A stretch of DNA of 63,689 bases. It comes from Bacillota bacterium. GTDB lineage: Bacteria; Bacillota; Clostridia; Lachnospirales; Lachnospiraceae. The notes beneath the pieces are model-generated. The model saw only the letters and a list, made by a program, of their open reading frames with translations, was not told where the DNA came from and made no database searches. The position numbers and the translations under genes are program-made. This document shows, one piece after another, positions 44,539-52,932 of the stretch (within the stretch, counting starts at the first letter, position 1; each line of letters opens with the position of its first letter). The stretch covers positions 1-63,689 of the forward strand of contig JAEZKU010000033.1 of assembly GCA_023436065.1 (NCBI GenBank). The letters run 5' to 3'.

Positions 44539-44687
44539 AAACATGTCATAGTACCAAATCCCGTACATCGGACGAATTACCGAATGAGGTAACAACGTAT
44601 TTTCATACGATGTCAGAAGGAAAGAGCCGATTACAGACCTAAGATTTCTTCGGGCTGCAGCCGGCTCTTCTTTGGATTTCATTAACA

Positions 44688-44969
44688 TTAGGGCTTTTTT
44701 GTAGCCGCCATCATTTTACGTATCATTTCAAATTGCATCTTTTCCTTTGGAGACATGCTTTTAGTCAGAAGATCAAGCATCAGGTCGCTTTCCTCTTTGG
44801 AGAACACCAGATTTTGCTCCTGCAGACGCTGATTGGTGCGCATTAACATGGGTACCACCTGATCTAATGGTTTTCCCTCTGCCTCTTTCATTAATTCAAT
44901 CAATACAGTAAGCTTTCTGGGATCGATATTTTTTAGTTTCGGATTGTTACTCCAGGACATATCAGCCAT
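44688..44969 (-). CDS. Hypothetical protein (partner of the upstream unknown gene)
   Basis: The 93-residue helical soluble protein is Met-rich. Its end SMSPKEKMQFEMIRKMM is similar in style to the C-terminal helices of other clostridial small proteins, but I cannot name a family. ATG 44969 overlaps the end of the upstream gene (44962) by 8 bp, so it is probably translationally coupled. Confidence 0.65.
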   Translation of the reverse strand: MADMSWSNNPKLKNIDPRKLTVLIELMKEAEGKPLDQVVPMLMRTNQRLQEQNLVFSKEESDLMLDLLTKSMSPKEKMQFEMIRKMMAATKKP

Positions 44970-45636
44970 CGTTCTGCTCCTTATGATCATCGGGTTTACT
45001 ATTATTATCATATGACATCGTGCTAAAAAGCATTCTTAAGTTATCAAAGGTACTTTGCTGCTCAGGAGGAACCATTGTCTTCAGCATATCAAACATGGCC
45101 TGATTAGCAAAGCCGCTGTCTTTTGACTCGGAGCTGTGCTCATTTTTTGCTTCCTGCGGTTCTTCCTCAACCCTGTGCTCGGCTTCCTTCGAGAAGCTGT
45201 TAAAGATGGAATCAAAATTCGAATCGGAGAAATTACCTGTGACTGTGTCGGCGTCTGTATCGTATTTACTTTCTTCTCCTCCGAAAGGAAAACCTCCGAA
45301 ACCCTGCATGGTGTTCATCATATTCATAAAATTGTTATACATTTCAAACATTCTCTTCGCGTTAAATATATTTAAGATCCGGTCAATTATTTCTCGTTCC
45401 CTATGATCGCAGATGGGGCGTATACCGTTTAAAAGTCCTTCCACATCAATATTTATCGTTCCATAGCCACAGGCAGCCATACTCTCTCTGCCGATGATAT
45501 TAATGCTTCCCATCAGATCAAAAATCTTGCTGACGAGTTCTACTTTGCTTCGGGTTCTGTCATCAAAGTAGGGTAAGGATGCTTTCATTAATTCGGCTGT
45601 GTGCATATAGTTTTGGCTTGCCATAGCTTCTCCCAT
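44962..45636 (-). CDS. Hypothetical protein
   Basis: The 224-residue soluble protein matches no family I recognise. The N-terminal 110 residues are predicted helical (SMAACGYGTINIDVEGLL). Next are a Met/Phe/Gly-rich segment (NMMNTMQGFGGFPFGGEES), an acidic low-complexity middle and a C-terminal helix. It forms an overlapping pair with the next gene. The GGFPFGG stretch suggests an aggregation or coat-like role, but this is speculative. GGGAG precedes ATG 45636. Confidence 0.65.
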   Translation of the reverse strand: MGEAMASQNYMHTAELMKASLPYFDDRTRSKVELVSKIFDLMGSINIIGRESMAACGYGTINIDVEGLLNGIRPICDHREREIIDRILNIFNAKRMFEMYNNFMNMMNTMQGFGGFPFGGEESKYDTDADTVTGNFSDSNFDSIFNSFSKEAEHRVEEEPQEAKNEHSSESKDSGFANQAMFDMLKTMVPPEQQSTFDNLRMLFSTMSYDNNSKPDDHKEQNDG

Positions 45637-45740
45637 TATTCATACTCAATACAGTATATTCAGAGAAAGCGCAAAAATGAATGTTCATCTTCCTTACACT
45701 CATTTTGGCTATGATGGGTGGGGGTAATGATAATTGTAGA

Positions 45741-46008
45741 CGGAAGCAGGGGGAGACTTTGAGGGTGCAGGCGGGATATAGTGACGTGATGATAAGGGCC
45801 GGTAAGATACAGGTATCCTATGTATTTTGATCCCGGGACAGCCGAGGGCCTGTTCGCAACAGCCGGAACAGAGAAGAGCTGTTCGTCTGTTTCGGACAGG
45901 CTTCCTCACCAGTCCCGCAAACAAAACACATTAGGATACCTGTACCTCGCCAGCCCTTAGATACACATTCATGCCCGCCTGCCCCGCGAAGTCTGTATAC
46001 TGCTTCCG
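45741..46008. repeat. 268-bp imperfect inverted repeat (long hairpin)
   Basis: The left arm (45741-45871) and right arm (45879-46008) are complementary almost end to end with only small gaps. Examples: CGGAAGCAG / CTGCTTCCG at the tips (45741-45749, 46000-46008), GCAGGCGGG / CCCGCCTGC (45767-45775, 45973-45981), TACAGGTATCCTA / TAGGATACCTGTA (45808-45820, 45932-45944), AACAG / CTGTT at the apex. It is more GC-rich than its surroundings and has no credible ORF. It could be a MITE-like element or a structured RNA. Confidence 0.8.
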
Positions 46009-46078
46009 GACTAAATGCATGTGATTCAACCTAAACACATTATAAACTTATATAAAGACGGAAGATGATGCAGAAGAG

Positions 46079-46250
46079 AGAAACAAACGAATGAATGAAA
46101 GGTTCAGGTGACAATGAAAGGGTAAGATGAAAAACTAAGTTGTTAGTGGTAGATGAAAGAAAGATGATAAATGAAATACGAAAGCTGAATAACGAAAGAT
46201 GGAAGAAGAGAAATGAAAGATGAAAGATGAAAGATGATGATATATGAAAG
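46079..46250. repeat. Purine-rich low-complexity tract
   Basis: About 170 bp of imperfect GAAAGATGA / ATGAAAG repeats on the plus strand (four near-tandem copies at 46212-46240). It has no ORF with a start and site. It lies between the long hairpin and luxS and has the look of replication slippage or a decayed spacer. Confidence 0.6.
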
Positions 46251-46254
46251 AAAA

Positions 46255-46278
46255 GAGCTGCTCGGGGATCGGCAGCTC
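46255..46278 (-). terminator. Terminator of luxS
   Basis: A 7-bp stem GAGCTGC (46255-46261) / GCAGCTC (46272-46278). On the minus strand it is followed by TTTTCTTTC. It lies 100 bp downstream of luxS. Confidence 0.6.
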
Positions 46279-46378
46279 AAAGAAGCACGTTATAGCTTAG
46301 TATTGATTAGTATTGATAAGCATAGTATAGAGATCATCAATATGGTGGCCATCACTAAGGAATGTTGATTTTAGAAAC

Positions 46379-46858
46379 TTAGTTCGGATAAACTAAGTTA
46401 GCCTCTGTGATTTTATAAAGAACCTCGTCCAGGAAGCGCTTTGCATAGTATTTAGCCATATCGAGGTTCATATCGGAATAATTACCGCAGTTTTCCGGGG
46501 TTGCACCGGGAATTTCTCCGGTAAAATCACGGATGAATTCATAGGTTTCGATGATGAGAGGAAGAATATCCTTTGAAGTATAGTCTCCGCCGAGCAGAAG
46601 ATAGAAGCCGGTACGGCAACCCATGGGTCCAAAGTATACGACCTGCTTACTGTATTTTTCGTGATTGCGAAGAAAGGTGGCAGCAAGATGTTCAATCGTA
46701 TGAACCTCACCGGTTAACATCACCGGTTCGAAGTTCGGTCTGGTCATTCTGATATCAAAGGTGGTGATGGTTTCATTACCGATTTTATCTTTTCTGGATA
46801 CATATACTCCGCGTAGTAATTTCAAATGGTCAATTGTAAAGCTGGCAATCTGCTTCAT
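46379..46858 (-). CDS. luxS: S-ribosylhomocysteine lyase
   Basis: Splits S-ribosylhomocysteine to homocysteine and DPD, the precursor of autoinducer 2, in the activated methyl cycle. The 159-residue length is normal. Zinc ligands are in HTIEHLAATFLRN (His, His near residues 54 and 58) and Cys in PENCGNYSDMNL; YFGPMGCRTGFY is the substrate-site block with its catalytic Cys. It is monocistronic. Confidence 0.96.
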   Translation of the reverse strand: MKQIASFTIDHLKLLRGVYVSRKDKIGNETITTFDIRMTRPNFEPVMLTGEVHTIEHLAATFLRNHEKYSKQVVYFGPMGCRTGFYLLLGGDYTSKDILPLIIETYEFIRDFTGEIPGATPENCGNYSDMNLDMAKYYAKRFLDEVLYKITEANLVYPN

Positions 46859-46910
46859 TTCATTCCCTGCCTTTCATAAAGCTCAATTGTAATGTTGTTT
46901 ACGAGATATT

Positions 46911-47005
46911 ATAACATGTCCGCAAGCGTCCATGTTATGGCACTGCGTGCCAGGATGTGCACTCACTTCGTTCGGCACTGGTATAATAACTAGCGATATT
47001 ATACC
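46911..47005. repeat. Cluster of small hairpins upstream of luxS
   Basis: Four stems in 95 bp: ATAACATG / CATGTTAT (46911-46918, 46931-46938), GGCAC-TGC-GTGCC (46939-46951), GTGC / GCAC (46957-46960, 46975-46978) and GGTATAAT / ATTATACC (46980-46987, 46998-47005). Direct repeats GAGATATTATAACATG and GCGATATTATACCATG (46903-46918, 46993-47008) bound it. It is probably a small interspersed repeat and does not resemble a known riboswitch. Confidence 0.55.
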
Positions 47006-47106
47006 ATGATATATCATACATTTCCACGTATTTTTACGGACAAAGGTGCTAACTATGTAATTTGAGACGAGTAAGAGTGATTATTGAGTTAACAGAGGTT
47101 ATAGGG

Positions 47107-47135
47107 TTGACATCGGAGTTATTATTAGGCATTAT
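47107..47135 (+). promoter_or_regulatory. Promoter candidate for the HAD gene
   Basis: TTGACA (47107-47112), 17 bp, CATTAT (47130-47135). An imperfect dyad around AGTGA-CTTT-TCACT follows before the start at 47183. Confidence 0.5.
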
Positions 47136-47182
47136 ATTAATAGTGACTTTTCACTAATATGTAGATAACAGAGGATGAACAG

Positions 47183-47821
47183 ATGATTGACGGTATAATT
47201 TTTGATTTGGATGGAACCCTATGGGACTCAACCGACGAGGTTGCCAGGGCTTTTAATAAAGTATTAGCAGATAAGCATCCTGAGGTTAAGGAAGTGGTTA
47301 CACCAGAGCTTCTTCAGGGACTCTTCGGGCTGCCTCTGGATGTGATTGCGGTCAAGCTGTACCGTAGCGTATCTGAGGAGCATGCAATTAAAGTGATGCA
47401 GGAATGCTGCGATTATGAGGTCACTTATCTCGCAGAGCATGGTGCCACACTCTATGATGGTTTAGAGGAAAGTCTGAAGAAGCTCTCAGGACTATGTAAG
47501 CTGTTCATTGTAAGCAATTGTCAGGAGGGTTATATTCAATGCTTTTTTGAAGCCTATCCACATCTAAAACAATACTTTACAGATTTTGAGTATCCCGGCC
47601 GCACGGGTAAGTTAAAAGCAGATAATATCCGTCTTATCATGGAACGTAACGGATTGAAGCAGCCTGTTTATGTGGGAGATACTCAGGGGGATGCCAATGC
47701 CGCCGGGGAAGCGGGAATACCCTTTATCTTTGCACGCTACGGTTTCGGCGAAGTTGCTGAGTATGAGGAGGCCGTTGATTCTCTGCCGGAGCTGGCGAAT
47801 TTAATTCTACGTAAGCATTGA
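47183..47821 (+). CDS. HAD family phosphatase (phosphoglycolate phosphatase-like)
   Basis: The 212-residue cytoplasmic hydrolase has the HAD motifs: FDLDGTLWDS at residues 6-15 with the nucleophile Asp, IVSNC (motif II), K in GKLKADNI and VGDTQGDANAA (motif IV). The cap domain is of the helical type. The substrate cannot be set, since related enzymes remove phosphate from phosphoglycolate or small sugar phosphates. It lies upstream of trpS with a 112-bp gap. Confidence 0.9.
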   Translation: MIDGIIFDLDGTLWDSTDEVARAFNKVLADKHPEVKEVVTPELLQGLFGLPLDVIAVKLYRSVSEEHAIKVMQECCDYEVTYLAEHGATLYDGLEESLKKLSGLCKLFIVSNCQEGYIQCFFEAYPHLKQYFTDFEYPGRTGKLKADNIRLIMERNGLKQPVYVGDTQGDANAAGEAGIPFIFARYGFGEVAEYEEAVDSLPELANLILRKH

Positions 47822-47933
47822 CATTTGACGGCTTTCTTTATATATTGGAATATAGATTTGTTGACAAATTGCAGGACTCCGGGAGAGACTTTTGATACTT
47901 AGGAGACTTGACTAATGAATAGGAAGTGTTAGT

Positions 47934-48938
47934 ATGCTGGATGGAAAAAAGTCATTATTTAGCGGAATGCAGGCTACAGGAACCCTGACTTTGGGTAATT
48001 ACCTGGGAGCTTTGAAGAATTGGGTTGATTTTGAAGAAGAATTTGAGACCTTCTACTGTGTCGTTGATATGCATTCAATCACAGTTCGCCAGGACCCGGC
48101 GGATCTTCGTAGAAGAGCCAGAGCGCTTCTTACTTTATATATTGCAGCGGGATTAAATCCGGAAAAGAATTGTATCTATTACCAGTCCCATGTATCTGCC
48201 CATGCAGAATTGAGCTGGATATTAAATTGCTTTACCTATATGGGTGAGTTGAATCGTATGACGCAGTTCAAGGATAAATCAGCAAAGCATGCGGATAACA
48301 TTAATTCCGGTCTATATACCTATCCTGTCCTGATGGCAGCGGATATTTTGCTGTTCCAATCGGATATCGTGCCGGTCGGAGTTGACCAGAAGCAGCATAT
48401 CGAGATTACCCGTGATATTGCAGAACGTTTTAACGGTATCTACGGAGATGTCTTTACGATTCCGGAGCCTTACATCGGCAAGCAGGGTGCGAAGATCATG
48501 AGTCTTCAGGAGCCAGAAAAGAAGATGTCCAAATCAGATGAGAATACCAACGCAACCATCTATCTGATGGATGATCCGGACACCATCATTCGCAAATTTA
48601 AGCGTGCGGTTACGGATTCGGATAATACGATCCGCCACAGTGAGGATAAACCGGGAATTAGTAATTTGCTTGAAATCTACTGTGTGGCAACAGGAAAGAC
48701 TATCGCTGAAGCGGAGAAGGAATTTGAGAACTCCGGTTACGGCGATTTCAAGATGGCTGTCGGGGAAGCGGTGGTAGGTCTTCTGAAACCAATTCAGGAT
48801 AAATATCATGACCTGGAGAAGGATAAGGCCTATATCGATTCAATTATTAAAGCAAATGCCGAGAAAGCGAACTATTATGCAACGAAGACGCTCCGTAAGG
48901 TTCAGAAGAAGGTTGGTTTCCCGGAGCGCATCAGATAA
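47934..48938 (+). CDS. trpS: Tryptophanyl-tRNA synthetase
   Basis: Class I synthetase that charges tRNA-Trp. The 334-residue length is normal. The HIGH-like motif is TGTLTLGNYLGAL near residue 15, the KMSKS loop is KKMSKSDENTNA near 200, and QKQHIEITRDIAERFN is typical. The region before it is too short for a T-box leader, and I saw none. Confidence 0.96.
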   Translation: MLDGKKSLFSGMQATGTLTLGNYLGALKNWVDFEEEFETFYCVVDMHSITVRQDPADLRRRARALLTLYIAAGLNPEKNCIYYQSHVSAHAELSWILNCFTYMGELNRMTQFKDKSAKHADNINSGLYTYPVLMAADILLFQSDIVPVGVDQKQHIEITRDIAERFNGIYGDVFTIPEPYIGKQGAKIMSLQEPEKKMSKSDENTNATIYLMDDPDTIIRKFKRAVTDSDNTIRHSEDKPGISNLLEIYCVATGKTIAEAEKEFENSGYGDFKMAVGEAVVGLLKPIQDKYHDLEKDKAYIDSIIKANAEKANYYATKTLRKVQKKVGFPERIR

Positions 48939-49103
48939 AAATGCGGCTATGCAATAACAGACGCAACAGAAACTTAGGTTTTACTGATCCTAAATAAGAC
49001 AGAGCACTGGTGTGGGAGGACATTACATGAATTTCTCATATCAGTGCTTCTATTTACTTTAATATTCATTACACAAAGAATGTGGCAGAAAGGATGAAAT
49101 AAT

Positions 49104-50063
49104 ATGAAGATTGTATTTATGGAGACGGATACCTTAGGACCGGATGTAGATTTATCAATCTTTGATCAGCTCGGAGAGGTGGTCAAATATACTTGCTCCG
49201 ACCCGAATGAAAATGCTGAACGAGTAAAGGATACTGAGGTTATCATCGTGAATAAAATTCCCATGAACGAAGCTACCTTAAAGAATGCAGAAAAGCTGAA
49301 GCTGATCTGCATCACAGGTACAGGAACCAATATTGTAGACTTTAATTACACCAATGCGAGAGGTATTACGGTAGCCAACGTCAAGGGATATTCCACCCAG
49401 TCAGTGGTACAGCATACCTTTGCCCTGTTCTTCTTCCTTTATGAGAAGCTGAGCTACTATGATCATTTTGTCAAATCAGGAGAATATATCAGATCGGATA
49501 TCTTCAGCCATTTTTCGGTGAAATTTCATGAGCTGGCGGGGAAAACCTGGGGTATCATCGGACTCGGAGAAATCGGCAGGGGAGTGGCAGAGGTGGCAAG
49601 CATCTTCGGTTGTGAAATCCTGTATTACTCTACCTCCGGGAAGAACAGCAATCCGAATTACAAGCAGGTGGATTTAGACACACTGCTGAAAGAATCAGAC
49701 GTGATATCAATCCACGCTCCTTTGAATGATGAGACGAAGGATCTGATCGGGGAGGAGGAGCTAAGAAAGATGAAAAAGGAAGCCATCCTACTAAATCTGG
49801 GAAGAGGTCCTATCATAAATGAACAAGCTCTTTACAAAGCACTAAAGGAAGACTGGATCGGTGGAGCAGGCTTAGATGTACTCACTGTGGAACCGATGAG
49901 CGCCGATAATCCACTGATCAATATAAAGGACAGCACCAAGCTGGTCATCACTCCTCATATCGCCTGGGCAACGATAGAAGCCCGTGTGCGTGTGACGGAA
50001 GAGGTCTATAAAAACATAGTAGCTTTTAACAACCACGAAGAGCGAAATGTAGTCAGAGCATAG
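49104..50063 (+). CDS. D-2-hydroxyacid dehydrogenase
   Basis: NAD(P)-dependent dehydrogenase of 319 residues. The Rossmann GIIGLGEIGRGVAEVA lies near residue 150, with the signatures LLNLGRGPIINEQAL near 230 and a catalytic Glu/His pair near 265-285 (DVLTVEPMSADNPL; TPHIAWATIEAR). It could reduce glyoxylate, hydroxypyruvate or a branched keto acid, and the choice is open. It is followed by a strong terminator. Confidence 0.92.
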   Translation: MKIVFMETDTLGPDVDLSIFDQLGEVVKYTCSDPNENAERVKDTEVIIVNKIPMNEATLKNAEKLKLICITGTGTNIVDFNYTNARGITVANVKGYSTQSVVQHTFALFFFLYEKLSYYDHFVKSGEYIRSDIFSHFSVKFHELAGKTWGIIGLGEIGRGVAEVASIFGCEILYYSTSGKNSNPNYKQVDLDTLLKESDVISIHAPLNDETKDLIGEEELRKMKKEAILLNLGRGPIINEQALYKALKEDWIGGAGLDVLTVEPMSADNPLINIKDSTKLVITPHIAWATIEARVRVTEEVYKNIVAFNNHEERNVVRA

Positions 50064-50090
50064 AGTCATTAGGGTAAGTTTACACAATTA

Positions 50091-50133
50091 AGAAGAGCCT
50101 TCCAATGTATGATTACCATTGGAAGGCTCTTCT
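50091..50133. terminator. Strong bidirectional terminator
   Basis: A 17-bp perfect stem (50091-50107 with 50117-50133) is followed by T residues. It separates the hydroxyacid dehydrogenase and potD. Confidence 0.92.
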
Positions 50134-50153
50134 TTTGAAATAATTAAAATTAG

Positions 50154-51203
50154 TTAGTCTGCTTTTACTTCGTTCCACTTATCGTTATAGATGGCTTCAA
50201 TTTCTGCACCCAAATACTTAAAGGTAGTGCAGCGATCCAAGACCGACTGCTCAGGAAAGGCTACCGCGCTGTATTTGATATCCTCATCGGTAATCATTTC
50301 TCTTGCGGCCTTGTTAGGAGTAGAATAAGTAATGTATTCAAAGTTCTTTAAAGCAATTTCTGCATCACACATATAGTTAATGAAAGCTTCTGCATTTTTC
50401 TTGTTTCTGCAGTTCTTTGGGATTACCCAGCCATCAATCCATACATTGGAGCCTTCCTTCGGAACAACATATTCCAAGTCAGGATTCTCTCTCTGAGTGA
50501 AGATCGCTTCACCGGAATAGATAACACCGAGTGCGGCTTCCCCACCGATCATCTTATCCCTGACCTGATCTACGACATAGGCCTGAACCAACGGGTACTG
50601 CTTCTGCAGTAATTGCTTGGCTTCCTCCAGCTGTGCTGTATCAGTTGAATTCAGATCATAGCCCAGATATTTCAGAGCAACGGCAAATGCATCACGGACA
50701 CTGTCAATCATTAGGATATTTCCGGAATAAGTCTCGTCAAATAAGGCTCCCCAGCTGTCAATCGGTTCACTTACCATTGTCTTGTTATAAAGAATGCCGA
50801 GTGTTCCCCAGCAGTAAGGTACGCTGAACTTATTCTCCGGATCGAAGCTCTTTGAGCTCTCCAGGTAGGCAGTATCAATATTTGCAAGGTTTGGAATGTT
50901 ATTAAAATCAATCTCAGCCAGCAAGTCCTCATCGATCATCTTCTGTATCATATAATCTGATGGACATACTACATCGTACTGTACGGCATTGGCTTTGATT
51001 TTTGCATACATTTCCTCATTCTGTTCGAATTCGTCATAGATTACCTTAATGCCGGTCTCCTTTTCGAAGGCATCCCTAACCTCGGGATCCATATATTCAC
51101 CCCAGTTGTAAACATAGACTTTTTCACCTGAATCCTTGCTGCAGCCTGATAGCAGACCAAATACAAAGATAAGCAGGGTTAAACTGATCAATAGCTTCTT
51201 CAT
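50154..51203 (-). CDS. potD: Spermidine/putrescine-binding lipoprotein
   Basis: Extracellular substrate-binding part of the polyamine ABC importer, tethered by a lipobox (LLSGCSKDS, Cys near residue 21). The 349-residue protein has the PotD pattern: KVYVYNWGEYMDPEVRDAFEKETG (read in parts), CPSDYMIQKM, WGTLGILYNK, WIDGWVIPKN. ATG 51203 follows GAGGAG. It is the last gene of the pot operon; the 17-bp gap to potC shows tight linkage. Confidence 0.95.
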   Translation of the reverse strand: MKKLLISLTLLIFVFGLLSGCSKDSGEKVYVYNWGEYMDPEVRDAFEKETGIKVIYDEFEQNEEMYAKIKANAVQYDVVCPSDYMIQKMIDEDLLAEIDFNNIPNLANIDTAYLESSKSFDPENKFSVPYCWGTLGILYNKTMVSEPIDSWGALFDETYSGNILMIDSVRDAFAVALKYLGYDLNSTDTAQLEEAKQLLQKQYPLVQAYVVDQVRDKMIGGEAALGVIYSGEAIFTQRENPDLEYVVPKEGSNVWIDGWVIPKNCRNKKNAEAFINYMCDAEIALKNFEYITYSTPNKAAREMITDEDIKYSAVAFPEQSVLDRCTTFKYLGAEIEAIYNDKWNEVKAD

Positions 51204-51220
51204 ATTCTCTCTCCTCATTC

Positions 51221-52009
51221 TTATAATTTTCGCATCGGTGCGTTTTTATCTGCGTTTCTGCGGTTTATCAATATCAGTAGTATTAATACTGTCATGAACA
51301 TAATCGTGGAGAGGGCATATATCTCGGGCTTAATACCCTTACGCACCTCTGTGTAAATCTTAGTGGACAGAGTGTTAATCTCGGGTCCCTTGGTAAAGTA
51401 GGTAATCACAAAATCATCGAGTGACATGGTGAAAGCCAGAAAGAAACCGGATAAAACTCCCGGGAAGATATCCGGCAGGATGACTTTGAAGAAGGCATAG
51501 ACGGGGGATGCCCCTAAATCCTGCGCTGCTTCGAAGGTGTGCGGGTTCAACTGTTTCATCTTCGGCATGACACTTAGGATGACATATGGGATATTAAACG
51601 TGATATGTGCTAACAACACACTGGTAAAGCCAAGTGTAAAATTTAATGCGACAAATATCAGCATTAGCGAGATACCGGTTACGATATCTGCATTCAACAT
51701 CGGTACATTGGTGATCGCCATAAGGATGGTACGCGGTGTCTTCTTCATACTATTAATTGCGATAGCAGCGGCAGTACCCAATATGGTTGCAATCAATGCA
51801 GAAGAGAATGCGATAATCAAAGTGGTAGACAGCGCTGCCATAATATCCTCGTTTTGAAACAGCTTCTTATACCATTGCAAGGTAAAACCACCCCATCTTG
51901 CTCTGGATTTTGACTCGTTAAAAGAGAGGACAATCAGGATAACAATCGGTGCATATAAAAACAGTAAAATGATTCCGATATAAAATCGGCTGAAAAAGCG
52001 CTTTACCAT
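51221..52009 (-). CDS. potC: Spermidine/putrescine ABC permease
   Basis: Membrane permease of 262 residues with about six transmembrane segments and the inner-loop EAAxDLGA motif (FEAAQDLGASPVYAFFKVILPDI, read in parts) that meets the ATPase. It overlaps potB by 7 bp. It works with PotB, PotA and PotD for polyamine uptake. Confidence 0.94.
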   Translation of the reverse strand: MVKRFFSRFYIGIILLFLYAPIVILIVLSFNESKSRARWGGFTLQWYKKLFQNEDIMAALSTTLIIAFSSALIATILGTAAAIAINSMKKTPRTILMAITNVPMLNADIVTGISLMLIFVALNFTLGFTSVLLAHITFNIPYVILSVMPKMKQLNPHTFEAAQDLGASPVYAFFKVILPDIFPGVLSGFFLAFTMSLDDFVITYFTKGPEINTLSTKIYTEVRKGIKPEIYALSTIMFMTVLILLILINRRNADKNAPMRKL

Positions 52010-52884
52010 AAGTTGCCCTCACTTTCCTTATCGTACTTCGACAGGATTGCCATACATGCCAGTATAAAGATCATCAGTACGAGAGAGAGACCGGAACCGG
52101 TATTCCAGTTACCCAATCTGAATTGCTGCTCAATCACATTACCGATCAGGAGTATCTTGCTTCCACCGAGTATCGTGGAGATAACAAAGGTAGTGAGTGA
52201 GGGTACGAAGACCATGGTGATTCCGCTGATCACTCCCGGCAGACTTAATGGCAGGATAATCTTTGTAAAGGTCTGGCGTCCATTCGCCCCGAGATCGCGG
52301 GCTGCGGCTACGACATCCTTATCTATCTTGATCAGTACATTATAAATCGGCAGTACCATAAAGGGCAGAAAGTTATAAACCATACCAAGGATGATGGCTG
52401 CCGGGGTGTTGATAATGTTAAGTGTAGGCAGATGAAAAAATTTGAGAATAGTGTTCAGCACACCTGATCTCTCCAGTATATTCTGCCATGCGATGGTTCG
52501 AAGAAGAAAATTCATCCACATGGGAAGAATGATAATCAGTACGGTAAAGCTATTACTTTTTAGTTTGGAATTATTTAATATCATCGCCAAAGGGTAGGAC
52601 AGAAGCAGGCAAATCAAGGTACTGATGATGGAAAGCTCCAGTGCCAGGAGTAGCGCCCTTCTGTTAATGGGATCGGAGATCAGTGCAATATTCTCCAGAG
52701 TGAAGCTTTTATCAGCATTCGTCATCCCATAATATACGATCAGGATTAAGGGAATGATGATAAACCCTACCATCCAGACGATATAGGGATAGGAAAGCCA
52801 TTTTATCTTATTCGCTTTTGTTGATTGAACACCGCCCTCTGATTTCTTTTCTGACTGGCGGTGTGATATATTGATACTTAACAT
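52003..52884 (-). CDS. potB: Spermidine/putrescine ABC permease
   Basis: Partner permease of 293 residues with six transmembrane segments and an EAA-like loop (AARDLGANGRQTFTKIILPLSLPG, read in parts). ATG 52884 is preferred, 10 nt from AGGAGATG; ATG 52893 is on the ribosome binding site. It overlaps potC and follows potA after 48 bp. Confidence 0.94.
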   Translation of the reverse strand: MLSINISHRQSEKKSEGGVQSTKANKIKWLSYPYIVWMVGFIIIPLILIVYYGMTNADKSFTLENIALISDPINRRALLLALELSIISTLICLLLSYPLAMILNNSKLKSNSFTVLIIILPMWMNFLLRTIAWQNILERSGVLNTILKFFHLPTLNIINTPAAIILGMVYNFLPFMVLPIYNVLIKIDKDVVAAARDLGANGRQTFTKIILPLSLPGVISGITMVFVPSLTTFVISTILGGSKILLIGNVIEQQFRLGNWNTGSGLSLVLMIFILACMAILSKYDKESEGNLW

Positions 52885-52932
52885 AGGACTCATCTCCTGA
52901 CATGTATTCCTGAAGCTTACGGCAACCGACGA

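Noticed and set aside
45709..45924. Minus-strand ORF of 71 codons inside the long inverted repeat
   Set aside because: It spans only part of the hairpin, has no ribosome binding site, and its composition follows the repeat.
46859..47182. SAM or other riboswitch before luxS
   Set aside because: The hairpins do not match a known riboswitch core, and the direct repeats at the edges suggest a repeat element.
47822..47933. T-box leader before trpS
   Set aside because: The 112-bp gap is too short and lacks the conserved T-box sequence.
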